64,000 nucleotides of DNA from Yeosuana aquiaggeris (GCF_044003965.1 NZ_JBAWKC010000003.1:501234-565233); one strand, 5' to 3'; shown: positions 1 to 9,242, counted from the stretch's first letter. Notes: generated by a model not told the origin, from the sequence alone. Numbers and translations are program-made.

Positions 1-245
1 TTATGAATAATGAAAGAAATGTTTTTAATATTTACATGGGCAGTTTCAAGCATGCCTTCCACTTTTTCTTTAAGCTTCTTATCTGCAACTACTAAAAAAA
101 CGGTTTCTATTAATGCTGCTTTTTTAATAAATTCAACAAAAGCCCATTGGATTGCACCGTATTTTCCCGGCCAATCATTACCATTATGTGGAAAGCAAAG
201 TAATAAACCCTGTTGCTTTTCCCATTCCGCAGGAAATCTTCTCAT
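1..245 (-). CDS. aguA: agmatine deiminase, N-terminal part (cut by window edge)
   Basis: Only the first 81 codons lie in the window; the gene runs off the left edge. The N-terminus (MRRFPAEWEKQQG, then LCFPHNGNDWPG) is the characteristic start of the agmatine deiminase / peptidyl-arginine-deiminase-like family, which hydrolyses agmatine to N-carbamoylputrescine and ammonia. The catalytic Cys and His are beyond the edge. Its ATG at 245 overlaps the TAA stop of the upstream amidase gene (TAATG), so the two are translationally coupled and catalyse consecutive steps of arginine-derived putrescine synthesis in the cytoplasm. Confidence 0.9.
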   Translation of the reverse strand, partial: MRRFPAEWEKQQGLLLCFPHNGNDWPGKYGAIQWAFVEFIKKAALIETVFLVVADKKLKEKVEGMLETAHVNIKNISFIIH

Positions 246-1132
246 TAGTCTATGGCGCGTTTAGTTATATCTCCAAAAGCATCAATACGTCTATCTCTGA
301 AAAACGGCCAGTTTTGACGTACATTTTCTTGCAAATCTAAATCGACTTCGGCAATAAGTATTTCTTCTTTGTCATGTGAAGCCTGCGCTAAAATTTCTCC
401 TTGAGGACCACAAATAAAAGAAGCTCCCCAAAATTCTAAACCATCCGTATTAGGTAAATACTTTTCTAGTCCTATTCTATTTGCCGCAGCTACATAAACG
501 CCATTCGCAACAGCATGTCCTTTCATAACATTCATCCAGGCACCATATTGATTCACTCCATATTCCTCTTTTTCTTTAGGATGCCAACCTATAGCCGTAG
601 GGTAGAATAAAACATCCGCACCTTTTAAAGCTGTCAGTCTTGCTGCTTCAGGATACCATTGATCCCAACAAATAAGAATACCCACATTTCCTTTTTTTGT
701 TGTATTGGATTTAAACCCTAAATCCCCTGGTGTAAAATAAAATTTTTCATAAAAATGGGGATCATCTGGAATATGCATTTTACGATATAACCCTGCCTCC
801 GAGCCATCGGTATCCAGTATATAAGCACTATTATGGTAAATACCAGACATACGCTTTTCAAAAAAAGGAACAATAATGACGACGCCCAATTCCTTTGCTA
901 AAGTACTAAAGGCATTAAAAGAAGTGCTGTAAAGTGGCTCTGCTAATGAAAAATTATTGGTGTCTTCACTCTGGCAAAAATAATGACTGCTATAAAGCTC
1001 AGGTAATGAAATCACTTCAGCTCCTTTTTTTGCAGCTTCTTTCACCCAACTTAAACATTTCTTTAAATTGTTTTCTGGTTTGTCATTTAAATTAAGCTGG
1101 ATGACGGCTATTTTATAGGTTCTATTTCCCAT
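245..1132 (-). CDS. aguB: N-carbamoylputrescine amidase
   Basis: Nitrilase-superfamily amidase of 295 residues, the usual length. The catalytic triad is visible: Glu45 in SLPELY, Lys118 in YRKMHIPDD and Cys155 in ILICWDQWYPEAARL; the last block is the signature of N-carbamoylputrescine amidases rather than of general nitrilases. It converts N-carbamoylputrescine to putrescine, CO2 and ammonia. It is the first gene of a two-gene unit with the agmatine deiminase, which overlaps its stop codon by one base. A TAnnTTTG promoter box lies just upstream. No signal peptide, so cytoplasmic. Confidence 0.95.
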   Translation of the reverse strand: MGNRTYKIAVIQLNLNDKPENNLKKCLSWVKEAAKKGAEVISLPELYSSHYFCQSEDTNNFSLAEPLYSTSFNAFSTLAKELGVVIIVPFFEKRMSGIYHNSAYILDTDGSEAGLYRKMHIPDDPHFYEKFYFTPGDLGFKSNTTKKGNVGILICWDQWYPEAARLTALKGADVLFYPTAIGWHPKEKEEYGVNQYGAWMNVMKGHAVANGVYVAAANRIGLEKYLPNTDGLEFWGASFICGPQGEILAQASHDKEEILIAEVDLDLQENVRQNWPFFRDRRIDAFGDITKRAID

Positions 1133-1150
1133 GTATTTAGATTAAGAATA

Positions 1151-1158
1151 CAAAAATA
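1151..1158 (-). promoter_or_regulatory. candidate Bacteroidetes -7 promoter box (aguB-aguA)
   Basis: On the minus strand the bases read TATTTTTG, matching the Bacteroidetes TAnnTTTG box, 18 bases before the aguB ATG. No convincing -33 TTTG was identified. The call rests on the motif and its position only. Confidence 0.5.
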
Positions 1159-1204
1159 GTTATTTAGATTCGAATAGATAAATTGTAAATCAAATTCCAT
1201 TAAA

Positions 1205-2755
1205 TCACCAATCTATAGGTCGGTAATCTTTTAAAAATTTACCACACCAATGCTTGCCTGTATTTATACCGTCAAAAAGAGGATCCATGACGCGTGCTGC
1301 CCCATCAACGATATCCAAAGGTGGTTGAAAATCATGAACTTCAGCCTTGTGTTTCGCTAAATCAGCCGGATCTTCATCAGTTACCCAACCTGTATCAACC
1401 GCATTAATAAAAATCCCGTATTTTGCCAAATCATCTGAAGCCGTATGCGTTAACATATTTAAAGCCGCTTTAGCCATATTGGTATGCGGATGACGTGACT
1501 CTTTGTAAAATCTATGAAACTTTCCTTCCATAGCAGACACATTAATAATATGCTTTTTTCCAGTCTTATCCTTCTTCATTATTTCAGAAAGTCTGTTACA
1601 GAGTACAAAAGGCGCCACAGAATTAACCAATTGTACTTCAATCATTTCTGTGGTTTCAATTTCACCAAGCTTTAAACGCCAACTATTTGTTTTACGCAAA
1701 TCTACTTGTTGCAAATCAGCATCTAATTGTCCTTCAGGAAATACTTCCTTAGCAACTAATGAATTATCAAAACTATAAGGGATTTGAGAAAGTTTGGCTG
1801 ATGCTCTTAAGCCAATTCCTGGTTCCGGTCCATGCCAGGTTACAGGCATATTCTGATTAGAAGAAGCACCTGAAGTTAAGACCTTTAATTCTTGTAAACA
1901 GCTGTCATGATCAACTAATAAATCTTTAGCAAATTTTGGTAATGACTCCAGTGGTCGTTCTTCATTCTGCATCAAATGTGCATAAAAACCTGCAGGCCTT
2001 CTCACTGTTTGAGCTGCATTGTTTATCAGAATATCCAAGCGTTCATATTTTTGCTCAATAAAATTGCAGAAAATCTCGACACTAGGAATGTGTCTTAAAT
2101 CTAGTCCATGAATTTTTAAGCGATGTCCCCATTCGGTAAAATCTGCCTCTTTCGAAAAACGCAAAGCACTATCCACAGGGAATCTTGTGGTTGCAACGAC
2201 GGTGGCTCCAGCCCGCAAACACATTAAGGTAATATGATATCCTATTTTTAAACGAGAGCCCGTTATAACGGCTACTTGCCCTCTTAAATCGGCTGTTTGA
2301 AATCGTTTAGCATAATTAAAATCACCACAATCCGTGCACATGGTGTCATAAAAATGATGCAATGTTGTAAATTCTGTTTTGCAGACATAACAATTTCTAG
2401 GAGATTGAAGTTCAAGTTCCTTTTTGTTTTCTAAATCAACTGGAGATAATAATTTAGGCGCCACGAAAACTACAGATTCTCTTGCGCTTCTAATTCCTGT
2501 TTCTTTTCTTGCTGTTCGGTCCTTGGCTGCTAATTTGCGTTTTTCAGCTTTCTTAGCATCCTTTTTCCATTTAACAAACTCCTGTTTATTAGGACGAGAC
2601 AATTTTCCTGAAGCCTTAATTAAAGCTATACGCTGTTCTTCCGGAATGTCAAAAATTTGATTGGAATTAGAAATCAGTCGTTCTAAAATATCAATACATT
2701 TATTTATTTCATCAGAAGAAATTTCAGTATCCCCATTCATATTCTCATTAACCAT
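1205..2755 (-). CDS. SDR-family oxidoreductase with N-terminal extension and zinc ribbon
   Basis: 516 residues, about twice a normal short-chain dehydrogenase. Residues 1-115 are charged and helical. Residues 122-143 hold two CxxC pairs (C122/C125 and C140/C143), a likely zinc ribbon. The Rossmann fold follows: TGSRLKIG at 165-172 and NNAAQ at 246-250, then a roughly 120-residue insertion, then NVSAMEG at 405-411 and the region that should hold YxxxK. There the lysine (K429, NMAKAALNM) is present but the tyrosine position is Thr425. The protein is therefore an atypical SDR; substrate and even catalytic activity are unknown. I believe relatives with the same HTNMAKA block occur in bacteria and fungi (memory, not checked). 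It is monocistronic, with a TAATTTTG box upstream. Confidence 0.8.
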   Translation of the reverse strand: MVNENMNGDTEISSDEINKCIDILERLISNSNQIFDIPEEQRIALIKASGKLSRPNKQEFVKWKKDAKKAEKRKLAAKDRTARKETGIRSARESVVFVAPKLLSPVDLENKKELELQSPRNCYVCKTEFTTLHHFYDTMCTDCGDFNYAKRFQTADLRGQVAVITGSRLKIGYHITLMCLRAGATVVATTRFPVDSALRFSKEADFTEWGHRLKIHGLDLRHIPSVEIFCNFIEQKYERLDILINNAAQTVRRPAGFYAHLMQNEERPLESLPKFAKDLLVDHDSCLQELKVLTSGASSNQNMPVTWHGPEPGIGLRASAKLSQIPYSFDNSLVAKEVFPEGQLDADLQQVDLRKTNSWRLKLGEIETTEMIEVQLVNSVAPFVLCNRLSEIMKKDKTGKKHIINVSAMEGKFHRFYKESRHPHTNMAKAALNMLTHTASDDLAKYGIFINAVDTGWVTDEDPADLAKHKAEVHDFQPPLDIVDGAARVMDPLFDGINTGKHWCGKFLKDYRPIDW

Positions 2756-2783
2756 AGAAAAATTTTATTGATATAAAAAAGAG

Positions 2784-2791
2784 CAAAATTA
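2784..2791 (-). promoter_or_regulatory. candidate -7 promoter box for the SDR gene
   Basis: The minus strand reads TAATTTTG (TAnnTTTG), 28 bases before the ATG at 2755. A TTTTTG element lies further upstream, but at a shorter spacing than the usual 19 bases, so only the -7 box is claimed. Confidence 0.45.
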
Positions 2792-2817
2792 GTTTAATTT
2801 TATTCTCAAAAAGCAGA

Positions 2818-3723
2818 TTATCTTAATGTTCTGATATTTTTTTTTGAGGTAATGAAATAGACGCCTGTTAATAATACAGCAGCAGCAAGTATAGATTGTC
2901 CCGTTATCGTTTCATCAAGAACAAGCCATCCCAACAATAATGCTATAACTGGATTTACATAGGCTGAAGTCGTAACTTTTTCTGTAGAAACTACTTTAAG
3001 CAAATAATTAAATGATGTAAACGCCACAATACTTCCAAATAACACTAAAAGACTCATCGATATTTTTACCGGGGTAGTCCATAGAAATGGTGACATCCAT
3101 TCTTCACCAATAATAAAACTAGTAATACCCAATATAATACCTCCTGAAAGCATTTGATATCCCGTATTTATAAAAAAATTAGAAGGTAATTCTGCCTTAG
3201 CCACAAACAAGCTACCAAAACTCCAGCTTATCACACAGGTAAAAATCATCATGATTCCTAAAACAGTGTTTTCCTGAAACACCAATTCCTTTTGACTCAC
3301 CAATAAATACATTCCAATAATTCCCAGAATAATGCCAATAACTGACATGCCTTTAATTTTTTTACCGTCAAGCATCCTCATAAGAATCAATACAATTAAA
3401 GGCTGAGTTGAGGCTAGAAGTGCTCCAAAACCACTGTCAACATACCTTAAAGCCCAAACAAAAACACCATTACCATAGGCTAAAAACAAAAAACCAGCGA
3501 TAATACAATTAATGATTTGTTTTTTATTGATTGCCAAACTAAGTTTCATGAACTTGGCTATGACAAAAATTAAAATTCCAGCCGTAATAAAACGTATTGA
3601 AGCTAAAAAAAGAGGAGAGATTTGTGTTACGGCTATTTTGTTTAATAGATAAGTTGAACCCCAAATAACATAAATAGCAATAAAGGCTAATACAATAAGT
3701 ACCGTTTTACGAGGTAAGCCCAT
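2818..3723 (-). CDS. EamA/DMT-family inner-membrane exporter
   Basis: 301 residues that are almost entirely hydrophobic segments, consistent with ten membrane helices arranged as two EamA repeats of about 140 residues. The first repeat opens with VIWGSTYLLNKIAV, the typical DMT motif, and the second repeat carries SWSFGSLFVAKAELP and the terminal YVNPVIALLLGWLVLDE block. Family members export amino acids or other metabolites by proton exchange; the substrate cannot be read from the sequence. It stands alone on the minus strand between the SDR and PPK2 genes. Its upstream region has ATTCTTTG, one base off the promoter box consensus. Confidence 0.9.
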   Translation of the reverse strand: MGLPRKTVLIVLAFIAIYVIWGSTYLLNKIAVTQISPLFLASIRFITAGILIFVIAKFMKLSLAINKKQIINCIIAGFLFLAYGNGVFVWALRYVDSGFGALLASTQPLIVLILMRMLDGKKIKGMSVIGIILGIIGMYLLVSQKELVFQENTVLGIMMIFTCVISWSFGSLFVAKAELPSNFFINTGYQMLSGGIILGITSFIIGEEWMSPFLWTTPVKISMSLLVLFGSIVAFTSFNYLLKVVSTEKVTTSAYVNPVIALLLGWLVLDETITGQSILAAAVLLTGVYFITSKKNIRTLR

Positions 3724-3763
3724 AGAATAAATTTCAAAGAATTAATTTGATAAATTTAGATAT

Positions 3764-4510
3764 TTAAACTTCATTAAATATCTCGGTAACAATATTCGTA
3801 TCTAAAGTAAGGCGTTCTCCAGTTTCTCCTTTTTTGTTATAATCAAGTTTATTGACCACATAACGCATCACCTCTTTTCTGGCAACATCACGCTCATTTC
3901 CCTTAACAACAATCCAAGGAGAATGGGGTTTAGCTGTTTTTTTGAACATGGCTTCTTTGTAAAAAGTGAATTCTTCCCATTTAGATTGTGCTTGCACATC
4001 TACACTACTTAATTTCCATTGTTTTAGTGGATTATGTACGCGATCCTCAAGTCGTCGCTTTTGTTCTTCAGCATCAATTGAAAACCAAAATTTAAAAACA
4101 TGAATCCCATCTTGAATAAGCATTTTTTCTAATGAAACCACTTGGCGATTGAATAAATTATATTGCTTTTTTGAGCAAAATCCCATGACAGGTTCTACTA
4201 CTGCCCTATTATACCAACTTCTATCAAATAATACTATTTCTCCTGGGCTTGGTAAATGCTCAATATATCTTTGAAAATACCACTGTCCTTCTTCCTTTTC
4301 TGTTGGTTTTGAAAGTGCCACCACTTTAAACAAACGCGGGTTCAAAAAACGAATAAAACGCATAATGGCACCTCCTTTTCCGGCAGTATCTCTACCTTCA
4401 AATAAAATAAGGATGCGCTGATTGGTCTCTTTAATATGCTGCTGTAACCAAACTAGTTCTGTTTGTAAATTGATATATTCTTGATCTTGTTCTAGAAGAT
4501 GTAAGGCCAC
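3764..4510 (-). CDS. polyphosphate kinase 2 family protein (PPK2)
   Basis: 248 residues. Walker A is GRDTAGKGG (39-47), the PPK2 form, and Walker B is LFDRSWYNR (about 94-102). The lid region (RRLEDRVHNPLKQWKLS) follows. PPK2 enzymes move phosphate between polyphosphate and nucleotides, usually making ATP or GTP from NDP plus polyphosphate, or acting on NMPs; the class cannot be assigned here. An in-frame TAA directly precedes the first codon, so the start is forced to GTG at 4510, or the protein begins later. It complements the PPK1/Ppx pair near 58-60 kb. Cytoplasmic. Confidence 0.9.
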   Translation of the reverse strand: MALHLLEQDQEYINLQTELVWLQQHIKETNQRILILFEGRDTAGKGGAIMRFIRFLNPRLFKVVALSKPTEKEEGQWYFQRYIEHLPSPGEIVLFDRSWYNRAVVEPVMGFCSKKQYNLFNRQVVSLEKMLIQDGIHVFKFWFSIDAEEQKRRLEDRVHNPLKQWKLSSVDVQAQSKWEEFTFYKEAMFKKTAKPHSPWIVVKGNERDVARKEVMRYVVNKLDYNKKGETGERLTLDTNIVTEIFNEV

Positions 4511-4559
4511 TTAACGATTTAGTTTTATTTAATAACTAATGGAAGTCGAGAATAAAAAT

Positions 4560-5009
4560 TTAGATTTTTTTTACGCGAACCGCATTCATTCCTTTTTGAC
4601 CTCTTTCAAGTTCATATTGAACCTTATCATTTTCCTGAATGTCTTCAAGTAAACCGCTTACGTGAACAAAATATTTTTCTTGTGACTCACTATCGATAAT
4701 AAAACCAAACCCTTTAGACGAATCAAAAAAGGATACTTTTCCTTTTCTAATTGGGTCTTCTTCTTCTCTATCTTCTTTTTTGGGAACACCAATTTCTATA
4801 CTTTCAGCTTCCACTTTTACCTTCAGTGTAGGATCTGGTGGTGTATCAGTTAAGTTACCATTGTAATCTACATAAGCAAATTGAATACCTTGAGGGTTTT
4901 CTTTTGATTCCGCTTTTCTAGCATCTTTTTTCTTTTGCTTTTCTTCTCGTTTCTTTAGGCGTTTTTTTTCTTTTTCAATTTTATTAAACGTCACTTGCGA
5001 TTTTGCCAT
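4560..5009 (-). CDS. cold-shock-domain protein with basic coiled-coil N-terminus
   Basis: 149 residues. The first ~38 are a very basic, Lys/Glu-rich helix likely to bind nucleic acid or form a coiled coil. A linker rich in acidic residues follows, and a cold-shock domain fills 88-149 with RNP1 KGFGFI (99-104) and a variant RNP2 YFVHVSGL (113-120). Such proteins bind single-stranded RNA or DNA and act as RNA chaperones. The long, AT-rich upstream region (a promoter box about 100 bases before the ATG) implies a long 5' leader, as is common for cold-shock mRNAs; whether it is a thermosensor is inference. Confidence 0.88.
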   Translation of the reverse strand: MAKSQVTFNKIEKEKKRLKKREEKQKKKDARKAESKENPQGIQFAYVDYNGNLTDTPPDPTLKVKVEAESIEIGVPKKEDREEEDPIRKGKVSFFDSSKGFGFIIDSESQEKYFVHVSGLLEDIQENDKVQYELERGQKGMNAVRVKKI

Positions 5010-5110
5010 TTTTTATATTTTCTTGCTTTAAATTAATACTTGTTTTTTATGCGAATTTAATTTTTTATAAAATTTTGAACGAGAAACTTTTACGTAATAA
5101 AAAAATTATA

Positions 5111-5118
5111 CAAAATTA
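5111..5118 (-). promoter_or_regulatory. candidate -7 promoter box for the cold-shock gene (long 5' leader)
   Basis: The minus strand reads TAATTTTG. If used, transcription would start near 5105 and give a 5' untranslated leader of about 95 bases before the ATG at 5009. Confidence 0.4.
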
Positions 5119-5202
5119 CCTTAACATGCTTATATGCTGTAAAGGTAGTGTAAATTTTAAGTATCTAAAAATTAGTATAATAAATTTAAATAGGAACTAT
5201 TG

Positions 5203-6753
5203 TTATTCTTTAGGAGCGTAACCATGTATAGATTCAAAAATCTCATCAAAATTTGAACGTAAATAAGCATTCAACTTTTTTCTATACTCCCCTTTAAGCC
5301 ATTCTACAAAATTAAAAGTGCTTTTACTGATACATTTTGTATACCTGTTTATTCTAAAATCTATATCCTCTCCAAGTAATTTAGCTAAGGCCAAAGCATC
5401 ATAAACATCTTCACTGTTTTCAATACATATTTTAGCATGTTGCGCAATAGAACGTTCTAATACAACTTTTGAAGATTCTCCGTTTCTTATGGAATTAATA
5501 TAGGTTTCATGGATGTTGAAGCTTACTTCTTCAGATTTTGAAAACTCTTCTCTTAATGCATCGGGCATTTCATATCTAAAGTTACTTTCTAGCTCTTCAT
5601 CGTTTAATAAAGAATCTAAATAATAATTTGGAGACCTGAAGATGCGTTGCCAGTCTAAACTATCGCCCCAAGGACCAAAGCGATAGAAATTATTCCCTAA
5701 GTCAATAACATCAAACTCTTTTTTGTTTTTTAAGATACGGGAGCCACGACCAATCATCTGATAATACAAGGTTAACGATTTGGTAGCTCTGTTTAAAATA
5801 ATACTTTCTACAGTGGGTTCATCAAAACCAGTAGTTAAAATACTAACAGAAGTTAAAATAGCATCTGGTGTTTTTTTAAACCATCTCAAAATAAAAGCTC
5901 GTTCCTTTTTAGTATTTGTGTTATCTAAATGGGCAATTGGATAACCTGCTGCCCTAAAAGTATCATAAACATGTAGAGAAGTGTTAATACCATTGTTAAA
6001 AATCAGTGTCTTTTTCCCTTTGGACCGCTCTTCATAAGCACTTAATAGCTTTGTAAGCATGTCATTATCTGTATACAAATCTTCAGAAGACTTCACTGTA
6101 TAATCACCATTAGCACCCACAACCAATGAGGTTAAACCTACATTATAAGTAAACATATTGGCCCTTGACAAAAAGCCGTTTTCTATTAATGATTCAATAG
6201 ATTCACCAACAATTAATTCATCATAATTATCAGTCATTGGTAATTCTATACTAGAACTTAATGGTGTAGCAGTAACACCTAATACAAATGATTTACTGAA
6301 AAATTTAAAAAGTTTCGTAAAAGAATTATAATGAGCTTCATCAATGATAACCAAACCAATATCTGAAATATCCAATTTGTCGTCATTAAGACGATTATTA
6401 AGCGTTTCAACCATGGCCACAAAACAGCTGAATTCATTTTGGTCATCCAACTTTGCTTTGCTGTCAATAACTTTATTCAAAACACCAAATTCTGAAAGCA
6501 CTGAAGACGTTTGCTTGCAAAGCTCAATTCTATGAGTCATCACCAATACCTTTTTATTGTGATGCTTCAAGTATTGCCTTACAATTTCAGAAAATATAAC
6601 CGTTTTTCCCCCACCAGTAGGTAATTGATATAATAAATGATAATCGTCTGGAGCTTCTTCAAACAACTTGAAAATTTGATTAATAGCTCCCTTTTGATAT
6701 GCGTATAATTCCTTACCCTCTTTTCTTTCTTCTAAATCAGTCTTTTTTGACAT
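5203..6753 (-). CDS. DEAD/DEAH-box superfamily II helicase
   Basis: 516 residues. Motif I is LPTGGGKT (44-51), motif II DEAH (138-141), motif III TATP (161-164) and motif VI QMIGRGSR (332-339), all intact and in order, so it should be an active ATPase/translocase. The start LYAYQKGAINQI is the Q-like/ResIII entry motif of type III-restriction/UvrB-like helicases. After about residue 370 there is a C-terminal region of 140 residues without a domain I recognise. No methylase or nuclease gene is nearby, so a restriction role is not supported; a DNA repair or RNA role is possible. Cytoplasmic. Confidence 0.85.
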   Translation of the reverse strand: MSKKTDLEERKEGKELYAYQKGAINQIFKLFEEAPDDYHLLYQLPTGGGKTVIFSEIVRQYLKHHNKKVLVMTHRIELCKQTSSVLSEFGVLNKVIDSKAKLDDQNEFSCFVAMVETLNNRLNDDKLDISDIGLVIIDEAHYNSFTKLFKFFSKSFVLGVTATPLSSSIELPMTDNYDELIVGESIESLIENGFLSRANMFTYNVGLTSLVVGANGDYTVKSSEDLYTDNDMLTKLLSAYEERSKGKKTLIFNNGINTSLHVYDTFRAAGYPIAHLDNTNTKKERAFILRWFKKTPDAILTSVSILTTGFDEPTVESIILNRATKSLTLYYQMIGRGSRILKNKKEFDVIDLGNNFYRFGPWGDSLDWQRIFRSPNYYLDSLLNDEELESNFRYEMPDALREEFSKSEEVSFNIHETYINSIRNGESSKVVLERSIAQHAKICIENSEDVYDALALAKLLGEDIDFRINRYTKCISKSTFNFVEWLKGEYRKKLNAYLRSNFDEIFESIHGYAPKE

Positions 6754-6914
6754 ATCGGCATTTTGATTGCGTGCAAAAATAACATCTTTAAAGGGTTTAT
6801 AACGAATGATTAATCGTTTTTTTATTTTTATGTAACAAAAAAATAAAAGTTGCTTCTAATAAATCAACTAATAACAGTTAATAATATTAAATTAATTTAA
6901 AACCAAGCTGTAAT

Positions 6915-9221
6915 ATGAAAAATTCTATTTTAAAAATTATTACCACCTTTATTCTTTTTGTTGGTTTAGTGTTTCAAGTAAATGCTCAAATTATTTCAGG
7001 CTCATGGAAAGGAACCTTAGAGGTTCAAGGAACGCAAATCCCACTTGTTTTTGATGTAAGTGAAGAAGCTGGAGTCTTTTCTTCCACTATGGATAGTCCT
7101 TCTCAAGGAGCCACAGGAATACCAATGGATGAAACAAAATTTTCTGAAAGTACCATAACTATTATATCCAGTAAAATAGGTATAAAATATGTAGGAACTT
7201 TGGTAGACAATACTTTGACTGGTACATTTTATCAAGCCGGCATGGAACTTCCGTTAAACCTTGAAAGAACTGAAAAAGTGTTGCCTGGCAATATATCATT
7301 ACCTACATCAAAAGAAGACTTGGACAAGCTTGCTAATTGGAATGCTGAAAATTTTAAGTATTCAGTTGAAGATTATTTTGCAAAACCCAAAGCAAGATCT
7401 TTTAGTTTTTCTCCTAATGGCTCCTATATGTCATACAGTGAAAAGGATGAAAATTTAAAAAATCATGTGTATGTCAAAAATTTAGAAACGGGAGAAGTTA
7501 AACGTGTTATTGAAGAAAAAGAGGAGCTTATCAGAGGATTTGGATGGGCAAATGATATTAGATTAGTTTATATCATGGACAAAGGAGGTAATGAAGACTA
7601 TCATTTATTTGCTGTTGATATTGATGGCAATAACCAAAAAGAATTAACGCCTTTTGACGGTGTAAAAGTGGAAATTTTAGAAGGGTTAAAGGAAGATAAA
7701 GATCATATGATCATATCAATGAATCAAAACAATCCTCAAATATTTGAACCGTATAAAATCAATATTATTACCGGAGAATTAAATCAGTTATATAAAAATG
7801 AAGATGCTGAAAATCCTATTATGGGATATGTATTTGATAAAGATGGAAATCTGAGAGGATTTTCAAAATTAAAAGACGGTGTTAACATTGAACTTTATTA
7901 TACTCTTGACGGAACAAGCTATGACTTAAAAAAGCAATTAAGCTGGAAAGATGCCTTTTCAATTAATAGTTTTAATTATGCCTCTAAAAATCCTCATGAA
8001 GCCTATGTGTCATCAAATCTTTTTAGCGATAAATCAAAAATCTATTTATATGATTTAAAGGAAGATAAAATTATTAAAGAATTATTTTCAAATGACAATT
8101 ATGATGTTTCTGGTTTGAGTTTGTCTAGAAATAGAGGTTATGAATTGGATTACTTCAGTTATGAAGGAGATAAAAATGTTATTGTTCCTGTGAGTAGTTA
8201 TTACAAAAAACTGCACGAAAGAATAACTTCTAAGTTTCCGAATTACAACTATACTATCGCCGATGCAACAGATGACGAAAGTAAATATTTAATCTTTCTT
8301 CAAAGTGATAAATTATATGGGGTCTATTATTCTTATGACGCCAAAAAAGATGAGTTTCAGTTACTATATAATTTAATGCCACAATTGGTTGAAAAAGATA
8401 TGGCTGAAATGCGACCAATTACTTTTACAAGCAGAGATGGAAAAACAATTCATGGCTATATAACGCTTCCTAAAGAAGCTTTAAACGGAGAAAAAGTTCC
8501 TGTTATTGTAAATCCACATGGTGGCCCTCAAGGAATCAGAGATTCTTGGGGATTTAATCCAGAAGCACAATTATTTGCAAGTCGCGGTTATGCTACCTTA
8601 CAAGTCAATTTCAGAATATCTGGTGGCTACGGTAAAGCGTTTTTGGAATCTGGATTCAAAGAAATAGGCAGAAAAGCCATGGATGATGTGGAAGATGGTT
8701 TACAATATGTAGTTACTCAAGGTTGGGTAGATAAAGATAATGCTGCTATTTATGGAGGAAGCCATGGAGGCTATGCCGTTTTGAGAGGTCTCACAAAAAC
8801 ACCTGATTTATATGCTTGTGGTGTAGATTATGTAGGTGTTTCAAATTTATTCACTTTTATGAATACAATCCCACCTTATTGGAAACCTTACTTAAAGATT
8901 ATAAAAGAAATTTGGTATGATGAGTCTATTCCAGAAGAAAAAGTTATTATGGAAGAAGTCTCTCCTGTTTATCAAATAGATAAAATTAAAAAACCTCTAT
9001 TTGTAATTCAAGGCGCCAATGATCCAAGGGTTAATATTGATGAATCTGATCAAATAGTGAGTGCCCTAAGAAATAAAGGATATGATGTGCCTTATATGGT
9101 AAAATATGATGAAGGTCATGGCTATGGAAAAGAGGAAAATAGAATTGATCTTTATAAAGCAATGATGGGTTTTTATGCAAAGCATTTAAAAAAAGAAATA
9201 ATACAACCTTTAAAAGATTAA
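6915..9221 (+). CDS. secreted S9-family prolyl oligopeptidase
   Basis: 768 residues with a Sec signal peptide (cleavage after VNAQ, about residue 25). A short beta domain (30-115) precedes a beta-propeller (about 150-480) and an alpha/beta-hydrolase domain. The catalytic triad is readable: Ser616 in GGSHGGY, Asp703 in GANDPRV and His735 in DEGHGYG. The enzyme is expected to be a periplasmic or surface serine peptidase that trims oligopeptides, like other S9 enzymes of flavobacteria. The extra N-terminal domain is not part of the minimal S9 architecture. It is monocistronic and closed by a strong terminator. Confidence 0.93.
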   Translation: MKNSILKIITTFILFVGLVFQVNAQIISGSWKGTLEVQGTQIPLVFDVSEEAGVFSSTMDSPSQGATGIPMDETKFSESTITIISSKIGIKYVGTLVDNTLTGTFYQAGMELPLNLERTEKVLPGNISLPTSKEDLDKLANWNAENFKYSVEDYFAKPKARSFSFSPNGSYMSYSEKDENLKNHVYVKNLETGEVKRVIEEKEELIRGFGWANDIRLVYIMDKGGNEDYHLFAVDIDGNNQKELTPFDGVKVEILEGLKEDKDHMIISMNQNNPQIFEPYKINIITGELNQLYKNEDAENPIMGYVFDKDGNLRGFSKLKDGVNIELYYTLDGTSYDLKKQLSWKDAFSINSFNYASKNPHEAYVSSNLFSDKSKIYLYDLKEDKIIKELFSNDNYDVSGLSLSRNRGYELDYFSYEGDKNVIVPVSSYYKKLHERITSKFPNYNYTIADATDDESKYLIFLQSDKLYGVYYSYDAKKDEFQLLYNLMPQLVEKDMAEMRPITFTSRDGKTIHGYITLPKEALNGEKVPVIVNPHGGPQGIRDSWGFNPEAQLFASRGYATLQVNFRISGGYGKAFLESGFKEIGRKAMDDVEDGLQYVVTQGWVDKDNAAIYGGSHGGYAVLRGLTKTPDLYACGVDYVGVSNLFTFMNTIPPYWKPYLKIIKEIWYDESIPEEKVIMEEVSPVYQIDKIKKPLFVIQGANDPRVNIDESDQIVSALRNKGYDVPYMVKYDEGHGYGKEENRIDLYKAMMGFYAKHLKKEIIQPLKD

Positions 9222-9242
9222 CTAACAATTAAAAATGATAAA

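Noticed and set aside
10..340. Two plus-strand frames at the left end (84 and 62 codons)
   Set aside because: They are opposite the agmatine deiminase and N-carbamoylputrescine amidase genes, whose conserved motifs are on the minus strand.
5203..6753. Type III/I restriction enzyme subunit or phage-defence helicase
   Set aside because: Helicase motifs only; no methylase, nuclease or specificity gene adjoins and the surroundings are ordinary core genes.
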